Source: Bacillota bacterium (GTDB lineage Bacteria; Bacillota; Clostridia; Lachnospirales; Lachnospiraceae). From it: a stretch of 64,000 nt of DNA. Numbering within the stretch: position 1 is the first letter of the stretch; each line of letters starts with the position of its first letter. The stretch is from positions 1 to 64,000 of the forward strand of contig JAEZFK010000037.1 in the NCBI GenBank assembly GCA_023437715.1, written 5' to 3'. Both the position numbers and the translations under genes were made by a program. A model generated the notes under the pieces. It worked only from the letters and a program-made list of their open reading frames with translations, had not been told where the DNA came from and ran no database searches. Shown one piece after another: positions 17,335 to 24,878 of the stretch.

Positions 17335-18411
17335 TTACTTGCCGGCTGTCACCCGCTCCGGGTAGACGTCTCTGATGATATCCAGATTGATGTAATCATG
17401 AATGTCAAAATCATACTTTACCAGCTTGTTTTTAATGGACCATTTGGTGACGCTGTCAAGCTGGTTTATATCCTCATCGGAAAAACGTATGTCGAACTCA
17501 ATGGATTTTAACGCCTTTGCAATGTTTTCCGACGGTATGCCAAAGTTCGCCTGTATGAGCTTCGCGGCATCGTCCGGATTCTCATTAATATAAGCGGATG
17601 CTTCATCAAGGGCTTTTAAAAGCCTTTCAAGACCCTCCTGATTTTCCTTCAGGAAATCCTTTTTTACTGCGATAAAACCTCTGGGAGCGAAATTGATGAG
17701 AGAATAGTCTCCGATGGAAACACCGCCCAATTCTTTCACCTGGTCCTCGATTTCTCCTCCGGCCCATATGGCATCCGCTTCTTTGGATTTCACCAAAGCC
17801 ATACCTTCTGCGGTGCTGCTGATGTAAAGAGGGTTCACCTTGGAAGAATCAATGCCGTACTGGGAATACAGCTGTTCCCAGATATACTCATTGACCGTTC
17901 CTTTCTGTACAACAACGGATTTCCCTTCTAAATCTTTCGGTTCCTTAATGTTGTCTCCAAACACGTATAAGCGGACTCCATCCATTTTGTTTCCCGCTGT
18001 AAAGGAGATAAACTGCAGCTGACTTTCTCCTCCCAGTCTGCTGATGGCGGCAAAATCCATGGCCTCTCCCATGTCTGCCTGATCCAGGGTGACTGCATTT
18101 ACAGTGTCAATTCCATAGGCGTAAGTCTGGAACTCCGGCTCTATGCTGTACTTGTCGAATATGCCTTTATTTTCAGCCACCCAGAAAGGATACGCAAAGG
18201 TACCTGAGTCTACGGCCACCGTTAATTTAAAGGGCTCTTTGCCGGAAGCATTTTCCCCGGACGATGTTTCTGCGCTTGCTGCCCCGGTTGAGGCTTCCTT
18301 TACCTCCGCCTTATCTTTTCCGTCTGCCTGCTTTGAGCAGCCGGCAAGGGCCGGCAGAAGCAGCAGCGCGGTTAAAAGAACAGCCATTGATTTATTTTTA
18401 TTAAATTTCAT
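17335..18411 (-). CDS. Substrate-binding lipoprotein, SsuA/TauA (NMT1-like) family
   Basis: A 358-residue lipoprotein that captures the substrate outside the membrane. The signal peptide ends in a lipobox (ALAGC) near residue 25, followed by a Ser/Glu/Gly-rich linker and a periplasmic-binding-protein type 2 fold (KLTVAVDSGTFAYPFWVAENKGIF is the NMT1/SsuA-type beginning, in part AYPFWVAENKGIF). ATG at 18411 follows GAGGAG; an in-frame ATG at 18432 lacks a ribosome site. First structural gene of the minus-strand operon, directly after the two small leader ORFs and attenuator. Substrate unknown; an organosulfur compound is the best guess from context. Confidence 0.9.
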   Translation of the reverse strand: MKFNKNKSMAVLLTALLLLPALAGCSKQADGKDKAEVKEASTGAASAETSSGENASGKEPFKLTVAVDSGTFAYPFWVAENKGIFDKYSIEPEFQTYAYGIDTVNAVTLDQADMGEAMDFAAISRLGGESQLQFISFTAGNKMDGVRLYVFGDNIKEPKDLEGKSVVVQKGTVNEYIWEQLYSQYGIDSSKVNPLYISSTAEGMALVKSKEADAIWAGGEIEDQVKELGGVSIGDYSLINFAPRGFIAVKKDFLKENQEGLERLLKALDEASAYINENPDDAAKLIQANFGIPSENIAKALKSIEFDIRFSDEDINQLDSVTKWSIKNKLVKYDFDIHDYINLDIIRDVYPERVTAGK

Positions 18412-18439
18412 AAACAGTTTTCTCCTCTTCATTTTTTAT

Positions 18440-18535
18440 CTAAGTTCCCCGGCAGTTACAAGAATTAGAAAAAGTGCACATATAAGTGGTCTTAAAATAT
18501 CTGTTAATAAGAAAATGCTGATGCATTAACAACAT
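18440..18535 (-). CDS. Second leader ORF, 31 residues with three Cys
   Basis: Starts with ATG seven bases after a very good AAAGGAG site and ends 28 bases before the binding-protein start. Cys residues are at 20, 26 and 28 (MCTFSNSCNC near its end). It lies downstream of the terminator hairpin, so it would only be made on read-through transcripts. No homologue recognised. It may couple translation of the operon to cysteine supply or simply be a translated leader; the strong ribosome site and the second Cys cluster are what support it. Confidence 0.45.
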   Translation of the reverse strand: MLLMHQHFLINRYFKTTYMCTFSNSCNCRGT

Positions 18536-18593
18536 TCGCTTCTCCTTTCTGCCGTCTGCGGCGCAATAGGAACGGTCTTTGCAATTTTTATAC

Positions 18594-18622
18594 AAAAAAA
18601 AGCGGGTATGTATAATACCCGC
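18594..18622 (-). terminator. Leader terminator of the nitrogenase-like operon
   Basis: On the minus strand, GCGGGTAT and ATACCCGC form a perfect 8-bp stem with a five-base loop, followed by T8. No minus-strand gene ends here; the only upstream minus-strand frame is the Cys-rich leader ORF, so this is an attenuator terminator for the operon that starts 180 bases further on. Confidence 0.88.
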
Positions 18623-18655
18623 CAGACTTTGTTCACTGAACCTTCAGGTATTATA
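18611..18655 (-). promoter_or_regulatory. Predicted antiterminator pairing
   Basis: On the minus strand TATAATACC (18655-18647), the last three sense codons of the leader peptide, is the exact complement of GGTATTATA (18619-18611), which is part of the 5' arm and loop of the leader terminator. The 9-bp pairing and the terminator cannot coexist. A ribosome at the leader stop codon would cover the first strand; one stalled at the upstream Cys codons would leave it free. Confidence 0.72.
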
Positions 18656-18769
18656 ACACATGCGGAAAAAGACTGTATTCATGCATACGCATACAGTCTT
18701 ACAACAACAATTCATGACAGCAATATTTACCCCATAACCTTTTTCAACTGATAACGCTTTTCTTTGCAT
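18644..18769 (-). CDS. Cys-rich leader peptide, putative cysteine attenuator
   Basis: A 41-codon frame reading MQRKALSVEKGYG then ...MNCCCKTVCVCMN and ending ...MCYNT. It holds six Cys among its last 21 residues, three of them consecutive TGT codons at 18709-18701. AAAGGA lies ten bases before the ATG at 18769; an internal ATG at 18715 directly before the Cys run is an alternative start with a weaker site. The stop codon abuts the antiterminator strand, and the terminator begins 21 bases later, the geometry expected of a ribosome-sensing leader. Cysteine is rare in proteins, so this density by chance is unlikely. No family is claimed; the role is inferred. Confidence 0.7.
   Translation of the reverse strand: MQRKALSVEKGYGVNIAVMNCCCKTVCVCMNTVFFRMCYNT
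18666..18700 (-). terminator. Hairpin inside the leader ORF, pause or first terminator
   Basis: On the minus strand AAGACTGTAT and ATACAGTCTT (10 bp, perfect) enclose a 12-base loop and are followed by T3 after the stem (T5 in total). The 5' arm begins right after the three Cys codons, so a ribosome stalled there would cover it. It may act as a pause hairpin or an additional terminator. Confidence 0.6.
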
Positions 18770-18853
18770 ATACAATCCATCCTTTCCGGGTCTGTTTCTT
18801 AAACGCCATTTTCTTTATTCGCTTTTCTCTTTCTCAGCAGTATTTTATCTGGC

Positions 18854-18882
18854 ATCTTAATACATATTTACATATTTGTAAA
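18854..18882 (-). promoter_or_regulatory. Probable promoter of the nitrogenase-like operon
   Basis: On the minus strand TTTACA, 17 bases, TAAGAT, about 80 bases before the Cys-rich leader ORF. The -35 is embedded in an inverted repeat (TTTACA and TGTAAA arms four bases apart, 18867-18882), a possible repressor site. Confidence 0.42.
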
Positions 18883-19134
18883 GTGGGTTATTACTTTTTG
18901 CTTCAATGCTCAACATAACTTATATATATATTTCGCGTAATTCATATATTTTTATTTATGTATTATATTTTTTTGAATTTTCGGGCATATCTGTTTTTTT
19001 GTGATGACTGTATGGCAGAAGTAAAACAGTCCCAGGAAAAGTCTGTCTATAATCCGGTCCTCTGCGGGGGCTTATGCCGGAGCATTTATTCAAATTATCT
19101 ATAGATAAATCAAATACCTATTAAGATTTTGAAT

Positions 19135-19163
19135 TTGCTTTCGTTATAACCCGATGTTATAAT
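19135..19163 (+). promoter_or_regulatory. Probable promoter of amino-acid ABC/DCCP operon
   Basis: TTGCTT, 17 bases, perfect TATAAT, about 40 bases before the TTG start of the permease gene. The region 18883-19134 between the divergent promoters is AT-rich and holds no gene. Confidence 0.5.
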
Positions 19164-19203
19164 CGCCAAAGGCTCTTATTACATTCCGAAGGAGAATTTA
19201 ATT

Positions 19204-19866
19204 TTGTTTGATTTCTCTTATTTTCTTGAAGTATTCCCCAAAATTGTATCAAAGCTGCAGGTGACATTGACGCTTACCCTTACGGCTGCTGTCTTTTCTC
19301 TGATCATCGGTGTTATTATTGCGGTTATCGGCTATTACAAAATTAAGGTTTTTTACCCTGTTACCCGTTTATATCTGTCCATCCTGCGGGGGACTCCCTT
19401 GGTGGCCCAATTGTATTTCTTCTATTATGGTCTGGCCCGCATCAGCGAAATCGTGCTGAACATGAAGCCAATGACGGCTGTGGCTCTGGTTTTAAGCCTT
19501 AATACAGGCGCATTTATGTCCGAAAGCATTCGCGGCGCCCTGTTTTCTGTTGATCCGGGGCAAAAGGAAGCGGCTGCCATGCTGGGAATGTCAGAACTCC
19601 AGACAATTATACGGATTGTTCTGCCCCAGGCTTTCCGTGCGGCGCTGCCGGCTCTGTTCAATGACCTGATTAATTTATTAAAAGCTACCGCCCTGGCCTT
19701 TATGCTTGGAATAAGGGATATTATGGGACAGGCGAAAAGCGAAGGCGCCCAGTCTTTCCGCTATTTTGAAATTTATCTGGCGGTTATGCTGATCTATTGG
19801 ATTTTGGTTCTGGTGCTCACCCAGGTACATAAGGTTCTGGATGTGAAATGTTCTGAGATGTATTAA
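19204..19866 (+). CDS. Polar amino-acid ABC transporter permease
   Basis: A 220-residue HisM/GlnP-type permease with an N-terminal TLTLTAAVFSLIIGVIIAV segment and the EAA-like loop ending GQKEAAAMLGMSELQTI near residue 119. It starts with TTG, ten bases after AAGGAG; no ATG alternative keeps the conserved N terminus. It is the first gene of a plus-strand unit with a binding lipoprotein and ATPase. The family imports cystine, glutamine, arginine and similar solutes; cystine would fit the cysteine-controlled divergent operon, but that is inference from position. Confidence 0.88.
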   Translation: MFDFSYFLEVFPKIVSKLQVTLTLTLTAAVFSLIIGVIIAVIGYYKIKVFYPVTRLYLSILRGTPLVAQLYFFYYGLARISEIVLNMKPMTAVALVLSLNTGAFMSESIRGALFSVDPGQKEAAAMLGMSELQTIIRIVLPQAFRAALPALFNDLINLLKATALAFMLGIRDIMGQAKSEGAQSFRYFEIYLAVMLIYWILVLVLTQVHKVLDVKCSEMY

Positions 19867-19911
19867 ATTTATTAATAATAAAGATTAAAGATATATAGGG
19901 AGGAAATTCAA

Positions 19912-20748
19912 ATGAAAAAATTTATACCATTGCTGCTGGCTGTGACAGCAGTACTGCTGACAGGCTGCGGCAGCAGCGCCGCGTCGTCTGACACGGCAAC
20001 AGCAAAAGAAACGGCAAGTGAAGCAGCGGGTAAGGAGGAGCCCCGTAAAGTCATTATTGCGACCGGCGGAACAGGAGAGCCTTACAGCCTGCTCAGCGAC
20101 GACGGCAAGACCTGGACAGGAATTGATGCAGAAATGTGGGGCGAAATTGCCAAGCGGACCGGCTGGGAAATCGAAACAAAACAGGTGGAGTTTTCTTCCC
20201 TGTTCGGTGAATTGGATACGGGACGGGTGGATGTGGCTGCCAACTGCTTTGCTACCACAGAAGCCAGAATGGAAAAGTACCTTACTTCCCATCCTTACTA
20301 TGGAGATGCCCAGTGCATTATTGTCAATGAAGACAAGTCCGATATCAATGATTTTGAACAGTTAAAGGGCGTCACCATCGGCGTTACCCAGGGCCAGGCG
20401 TCCCAGGTTTCTGTTGAGAAGATGGCCGAAACCTATGGCTGGAATGTGGTGGTTTATGAAACAAGCGATACCGGCTTTCAGGACCTTAATTTAAAAAGAA
20501 TTGATGCAATGGCAACCACAGACAGCCTCGTTTACAAGTATGAGAATTCACAGAATATGAAGTTCCATATTCTGGATACCCGCCTGCTGTCTAATAATGT
20601 CGCATACTTTTTCCAGAAGAACGATAAGGGCCAGGCCCTTTGCGATGAGGTCAATAAAGTCCTTGATGAAATGATGAAGGACGGAACAACTTCTAAAATC
20701 ATCACGAAATGGATGTATTCTGATATGACCGAGCTGATTCATGAATAG
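19912..20748 (+). CDS. Amino-acid-binding lipoprotein (SBP family 3)
   Basis: A 278-residue extracellular solute-binding protein with a lipobox (LLTGC) near residue 20, a Ser/Ala/Glu-rich linker, and the family 3 fold: GEPYSLLSDDGKTWTGIDAEM resembles the canonical ppf...G...GfdvDl opening (seen as GIDAEMWGEIAKR) and the GVTIGVTQGQAS segment follows. It supplies the divergent permease/ATPase pair. An AGGAGG-like site (AGGGAGGAAA) precedes the ATG. TcyA/FliY-type cystine binders have this build, but specificity cannot be assigned. Confidence 0.88.
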   Translation: MKKFIPLLLAVTAVLLTGCGSSAASSDTATAKETASEAAGKEEPRKVIIATGGTGEPYSLLSDDGKTWTGIDAEMWGEIAKRTGWEIETKQVEFSSLFGELDTGRVDVAANCFATTEARMEKYLTSHPYYGDAQCIIVNEDKSDINDFEQLKGVTIGVTQGQASQVSVEKMAETYGWNVVVYETSDTGFQDLNLKRIDAMATTDSLVYKYENSQNMKFHILDTRLLSNNVAYFFQKNDKGQALCDEVNKVLDEMMKDGTTSKIITKWMYSDMTELIHE

Positions 20749-20770
20749 GCGGTCAGGCGAGGTACTTTAA

Positions 20771-21511
20771 GTGATTGAAATACAGCATTTATCAAAATCC
20801 TTTGACGGGCAGACCGCCATTTTAAAAGACATTAATTTAAATGTGAAAAAGGGTGAGGTGGTTGCAATTCTCGGTCCTTCCGGAACCGGGAAATCCACCT
20901 TGCTTCGGTGTCTGAATTATCTGACAAAGCCTACGGAAGGTATTATAAAAATCGGTTCTGCGGAAATCGATGCCGGAAAGCACACGAAAAAGGACATATT
21001 GGAGCTGCGGAAGCACTCATCCATGGTTTTTCAGAATTATAATCTCTTTAAAAATAAAACAGCAAAACAGAATATTATGGAAGCCCTTCTTACGGTATCG
21101 AAAAAGGATAAGGAGGAGGCCCAGACAATCGCCGTGAACTTACTGGAAAAGGTGGGTATGCTGGACCGGCAGGACTTTTTTCCGTCCAGGCTATCCGGCG
21201 GACAGCAGCAGCGCGTGGGCATTGCCCGGGCGCTGGCGGTCAATCCTGACGTTCTTTTGTTTGACGAACCTACCTCAGCTCTGGACCCGGAGCTGGTGGG
21301 AGAGGTTTTAAATACCATACAGACAGTTGCCCAGGATGGGACCACAATGCTTCTTGTCACCCATGAAATCCAATTTGCACGCCAGGTTGCCACCCGTATT
21401 CTGTTCATGAACGAAGGTACAATTGCTGCGGACGGGACCCCGGAGGAGATACTGGATTCTCCGGAGGATGAGAGAGTCCAGCGGTTTTTAAGGTTTAAAA
21501 AGCAGTTTTAA
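20771..21511 (+). CDS. Amino-acid ABC transporter ATPase (GlnQ type)
   Basis: A 246-residue ATPase with Walker A GPSGTGKST near residue 36, Q-loop VFQNYNLF, signature LSGGQQQRVGIARAL near 136, Walker B VLLFDEPTSALDPEL and switch His in LVTHEIQFA. All catalytic motifs are intact. The start is not fully certain: ATT-GTG context shows GTG at 20771 after GAGG; length is standard for GlnQ/TcyC. Twenty-two bases follow the binding-protein gene, consistent with one operon. Confidence 0.92.
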   Translation: MIEIQHLSKSFDGQTAILKDINLNVKKGEVVAILGPSGTGKSTLLRCLNYLTKPTEGIIKIGSAEIDAGKHTKKDILELRKHSSMVFQNYNLFKNKTAKQNIMEALLTVSKKDKEEAQTIAVNLLEKVGMLDRQDFFPSRLSGGQQQRVGIARALAVNPDVLLFDEPTSALDPELVGEVLNTIQTVAQDGTTMLLVTHEIQFARQVATRILFMNEGTIAADGTPEEILDSPEDERVQRFLRFKKQF

Positions 21512-21613
21512 GAAGAGGGTCAGCTGCCTGCGGGAGAAGTTTTTCCGTCTGCAGCCGGAAGAAGCTTTATTTCAGGAGAAAGAATGTATTGGTGTATAGA
21601 AGGGAGATAAACA

Positions 21614-22771
21614 ATGATTGAGATGAAAACAGAATTACCCCAGGTATTTGACAGCTTTGCGGAAGCAAGAAAAAACGGATTTCTTGCCATCAAGAAGATC
21701 AAGGATTCGGGGAAAGGGGTGGTAGGACAGTTCTGCACCTACACTCCCCTTGAAATTTTTATGGCGGCAGGCCTGGTAAGCGTAAGCCTGTGTTCAACCA
21801 GTGATGAGACAATTCCTGATGCGGAAAAGGTATTGCCCAGTAACCTATGTCCTCTTATAAAATCCAGCTATGGGTTTGCCATTACGGACAAATGTCCATA
21901 TATGTATTTTGCCGATCTGGTGGTAGGGGAAACAACCTGCGACGGTAAGATAAAAATGTATGAATTGCTCGCCCAGAAGAAGAATGTCCATGTTCTGGAG
22001 CTTCCTCACCGTCAGGACACGCCCGAGGCCAAGGCCCTCTGGCGGGCAGAGCTGGTAAGGTTAAAGGCCCGTGTGGAAAAGGATTTCGGCGTCACCATCA
22101 CCGATGATATGCTCAGGGAAGCCATACATAAACGCAATATTGAGCGCAGGCTTTTAAAAGAGCTGTACGAGCTCAGCACATTATGCCCGCCTCCTATAAG
22201 CGGTCTGCGTCAGCTTCAGATCCTCTTTGGCGCACAGTATAAGTTTGACTGGCAGGAGAAGGTGGATGAAATACAAAATGCAATTGACGGCATAAAGGAA
22301 GCCTATTATGCCGGAGACCGCCCCATATCGGAAAACGCCCCCCGTATCCTGATCACCGGATGCCCCATGGGCGGAGTGACGGAAAAGGTGGTAAAGGTGA
22401 TTGAGGATGCCGGAGCCGTTGTCGTTGCTTTTGAAAACTGTACAGGTGCAAAGCAGATGGACCGTCAGTGCCGGGAAGAGGGAGATCCTATTACAAATAT
22501 CGCCGACCACTATTTACAGATCGGCTGCTCGGTTATGACCCCAAATCCTAACAGGTTTGAACTTTTAGGCCGGTTATGCCAGCAGTTTAAGGTAGACGGA
22601 GTGGTAGAAATGACCTTGCAGGCCTGCCATACCTATGCGGTAGAGGCGTATACGGTAAAGACTTTCCTGAAAGAGAGGAATATTCCTTACCTTCAGCTTG
22701 AAACCGATTACGGCACCGCTGATATCGGCCAGCTTTCCACCAGGGCCGGTGCGTTTGTGGAGATGTTATAG
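21614..22771 (+). CDS. Double-cubane-cluster-type protein (HgdB/BcrC family, YjiM-like)
   Basis: A 385-residue member of the 2-hydroxyacyl-CoA dehydratase / benzoyl-CoA reductase superfamily. Many cysteines fall at family positions (41, 60, 79, 94, 109, 191, 250, 276, 305, 338), including QFCTYTPLE, NLCPLIKSS, DKCPYMYF and ITGCPMGG. There is a single catalytic gene rather than the two-subunit HgdAB/BcrBC set, the arrangement of double-cubane cluster proteins, which receive electrons from an ATP-hydrolysing activator and reduce small molecules in vitro (established for the Carboxydothermus protein). GGGAG precedes the ATG. It follows the ABC genes after 102 bases and precedes its activator by three bases. 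Natural substrate unknown. Confidence 0.8.
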   Translation: MIEMKTELPQVFDSFAEARKNGFLAIKKIKDSGKGVVGQFCTYTPLEIFMAAGLVSVSLCSTSDETIPDAEKVLPSNLCPLIKSSYGFAITDKCPYMYFADLVVGETTCDGKIKMYELLAQKKNVHVLELPHRQDTPEAKALWRAELVRLKARVEKDFGVTITDDMLREAIHKRNIERRLLKELYELSTLCPPPISGLRQLQILFGAQYKFDWQEKVDEIQNAIDGIKEAYYAGDRPISENAPRILITGCPMGGVTEKVVKVIEDAGAVVVAFENCTGAKQMDRQCREEGDPITNIADHYLQIGCSVMTPNPNRFELLGRLCQQFKVDGVVEMTLQACHTYAVEAYTVKTFLKERNIPYLQLETDYGTADIGQLSTRAGAFVEML

Positions 22772-22774
22772 GAA

Positions 22775-23530
22775 ATGAATAAGATAGCAGTAGGAATTGA
22801 CTGCGGCTCAGCCGCCTGCAAGGGGGTTCTCCTAAGGAACCAATCCGTTGCCGCCATGTGCGTAAGGCCCACAGGCTGGAGTCCCAGGGAAACTGCCCGG
22901 GAGGTCCTTGGGGATTTGCTGGAGAAAGCAGGCGCCGCCCGGGAGGAGGTCTGTGTTGTGGCCACCGGATATGGCAGGGTTGGAATTGATTTTGCCGACA
23001 AAACAGTAACGGAAATCACCTGCCACGGGTTAGGCGCGGAATATCTTTCCCATGGGGTGCACACGGTCATTGATATCGGGGGACAGGACTCAAAGGTGAT
23101 GTCGGTAGAAAACGGAAAAGTGGTGTCCTTTCAGATGAATGACAAGTGCGCCGCAGGCACAGGCCGTTTTTTAGAAATGTCCGCCCACCGGCTGGGAATC
23201 GATTTATCGGATTTTCCCAGCCTGCTAAAATCAGGCAAGTGCTGTTCTCTCAGCAGCATGTGCGCCGTGTTTGCCGATTCTGAAATCGTATCTCTGCTGG
23301 CAGCCGGCAAAAGCCGCGAAGAAATCGCCGGCGGAATTGTCCAGTCCATGGTGGCCAGGGTAATGGCGCTGGCCGCGCGGATAGAGATTGAGCCGCCTGT
23401 GTTTTTAACCGGAGGGCTGGCTGACTTGGACGGGCTGAAGACCGCTCTTGAGCAGCAGATAAAGCATCCGGTGGGGGCGTCTCCATTATCACGCTTTGCC
23501 GGTGCAATCGGCGCTGCTTTAAAGGGCTGA
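22775..23530 (+). CDS. ATP-dependent activator (HgdC/BadF/YjiL family)
   Basis: A 251-residue ASKHA-fold ATPase that donates low-potential electrons to its reductase partner. N-terminal phosphate loop IDCGSAACKGV, a second phosphate motif VIDIGGQDSK near residue 98, and one cluster ligand pair per monomer: Cys125 in NDKCAAGTGRF and Cys163 in SSMCAVFADSE, which bridge a [4Fe-4S] across the homodimer. Only three bases separate it from the double-cubane-type gene, so the two are translationally coupled partners. A strong terminator follows. Confidence 0.92.
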   Translation: MNKIAVGIDCGSAACKGVLLRNQSVAAMCVRPTGWSPRETAREVLGDLLEKAGAAREEVCVVATGYGRVGIDFADKTVTEITCHGLGAEYLSHGVHTVIDIGGQDSKVMSVENGKVVSFQMNDKCAAGTGRFLEMSAHRLGIDLSDFPSLLKSGKCCSLSSMCAVFADSEIVSLLAAGKSREEIAGGIVQSMVARVMALAARIEIEPPVFLTGGLADLDGLKTALEQQIKHPVGASPLSRFAGAIGAALKG

Positions 23531-23564
23531 GGAGGCACTCTGCCATACCATTCATAATTTTCTG

Positions 23565-23591
23565 GACCCCGGGACCCCCGGGGTCTTTTTT
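23565..23591 (+). terminator. Terminator of amino-acid ABC/DCCP operon
   Basis: GACCCCGG and CCGGGGTC form a perfect 8-bp stem around a five-base loop, followed by T6. Confidence 0.92.
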
Positions 23592-23621
23592 CGCTTTCTT
23601 ATTTTTCCTGATTGATTTCCC

Positions 23622-23652
23622 TTGACAGTGACCATACGTCACCCTTTATAAT
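23622..23652 (+). promoter_or_regulatory. MerR-type promoter/operator, copy 1
   Basis: Consensus TTGACA and TATAAT are separated by 19 bases, the overlong spacer typical of MerR-activated promoters. The spacer carries a perfect dyad, GTGAC-N5-GTCAC. It precedes the MerR-methyltransferase gene, suggesting autoregulation. The same arrangement recurs before rfbA. Confidence 0.82.
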
Positions 23653-23688
23653 AGATGCAATGAAATGGAAAGAAAGGCGGTATACTCT

Positions 23689-24870
23689 GTGGATCAATAT
23701 TACACCTCCGGCCAGTTCGCAAAAAAGGCCAATGTTTCCATACGAACTGTGCGTTATTACGACAAGCAGGGCTTATTAAAGCCGGCAGGAATGAGCGAGG
23801 GCGGATACCGGTTATATACGGATTCGGATTTTGCAAAGCTTCAGAAGATCCTTTCCTTAAAATATCTGGGCTTTTCCTTAGATGAGATCCGTTCCATCAC
23901 CATCAATGACGATGACAACGGCTATGTGGAGGAGTCCCTGCTTTTGCAGATGAATCTCATAAGCAAGCGGATCGAGCACTTGAAGCTGGTGGAGCAGACC
24001 CTTAAGGAAACCTCTAAGCTGGTAACGGATAATAAATCTGTGGACTGGAATAAAATTCTCCATCTGATCCACATTACCAATATGGAAAAATCGCTTGTGG
24101 AGCAGTACAAGGATGCGGCCAACCTAAACATCCGCATCGGGCTTCATAAAAAATACACCAACAATCCCACCGGCTGGTTCCGGTGGCTCTACGGCCTTAT
24201 GGAGCCTTTGGACGGGAAGAGCATTCTGGAGCTGGGCTGTGGAAACGGGGAGCTGTGGAGGGCCAACAGGGAGCGGATACCTGCCGGCGCAGCGATCTGC
24301 CTCTCCGATTTATCGGAGGGAATGGTCCGTGACGCAGAGGAGAGCTTAAAGCAGGTTCCGGGGAACTTTTCCTTTGAGGTCTTCGACTGCCGCCAGATTC
24401 CCAAGCCGGAGGAAAGCTTTGACAAGGTGGCGGCCAATCATCTGCTGTTCTATTTAACCAACTTAGACACAGCCCTGGCCCAGATTCACCGGGTATTAAA
24501 GCCGGAGGGGATCTTTTACTGCAGCACCTACGGGGCGGATCATATGAAGGAAATCAGCCAGCTTGTAAAGGAATTTGATTCCAGGATCGCCCTTTCCGAG
24601 GTAAACCTCTATGACGTCTTCGGCCTTGAAAACGGAAAGGAGCTTCTGGAAAGCCATTTCACATCCGTAGAAAAGGTGATATATGACGATTACTTGGAGG
24701 TCCGGGATGCAGGGGCTCTCATGGAGTATATCCTGTCCTGCCACGGCAACCAGCAGGAATATTTAAGCGACCGCTACGATGAATTCCGGGCTTTCCTGGA
24801 AAAGAAGATGGAAAAAAAGGGATTCATCCATATTACAAAGCAGGCAGGAGCATTTATTTGCAAAAGATAA
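23689..24870 (+). CDS. MerR-family regulator fused to SAM-dependent methyltransferase
   Basis: About 393 residues. The N-terminal 70 residues form a MerR winged helix (TSGQFAKKANVSIRTVRYYDKQGLLKP, seen as VSIRTVRYYDKQGLL), followed by a coiled-coil linker and a class I methyltransferase domain with motif I ILELGCGNGELWRA near residue 185 and CLSDLSEGM after it. GTG at 23689 is chosen because AAGGCGG precedes it by eight bases; the upstream ATG at 23665 would begin within about six bases of the predicted transcript start and has no ribosome site. Such fusions may sense SAM or a methyl acceptor; function is unknown. Autoregulation and control of rfbABD are suggested by the paired operators. Confidence 0.85.
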   Translation: MDQYYTSGQFAKKANVSIRTVRYYDKQGLLKPAGMSEGGYRLYTDSDFAKLQKILSLKYLGFSLDEIRSITINDDDNGYVEESLLLQMNLISKRIEHLKLVEQTLKETSKLVTDNKSVDWNKILHLIHITNMEKSLVEQYKDAANLNIRIGLHKKYTNNPTGWFRWLYGLMEPLDGKSILELGCGNGELWRANRERIPAGAAICLSDLSEGMVRDAEESLKQVPGNFSFEVFDCRQIPKPEESFDKVAANHLLFYLTNLDTALAQIHRVLKPEGIFYCSTYGADHMKEISQLVKEFDSRIALSEVNLYDVFGLENGKELLESHFTSVEKVIYDDYLEVRDAGALMEYILSCHGNQQEYLSDRYDEFRAFLEKKMEKKGFIHITKQAGAFICKR

Positions 24871-24878
24871 AAAAACCC

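Noticed and set aside
18602..18660. T-box leader or promoter at the TATAAT near 18650 (minus)
   Set aside because: No T-box sequence is present, and the TATAAT has no matching -35; it is better explained as codons of the leader ORF and antiterminator strand.
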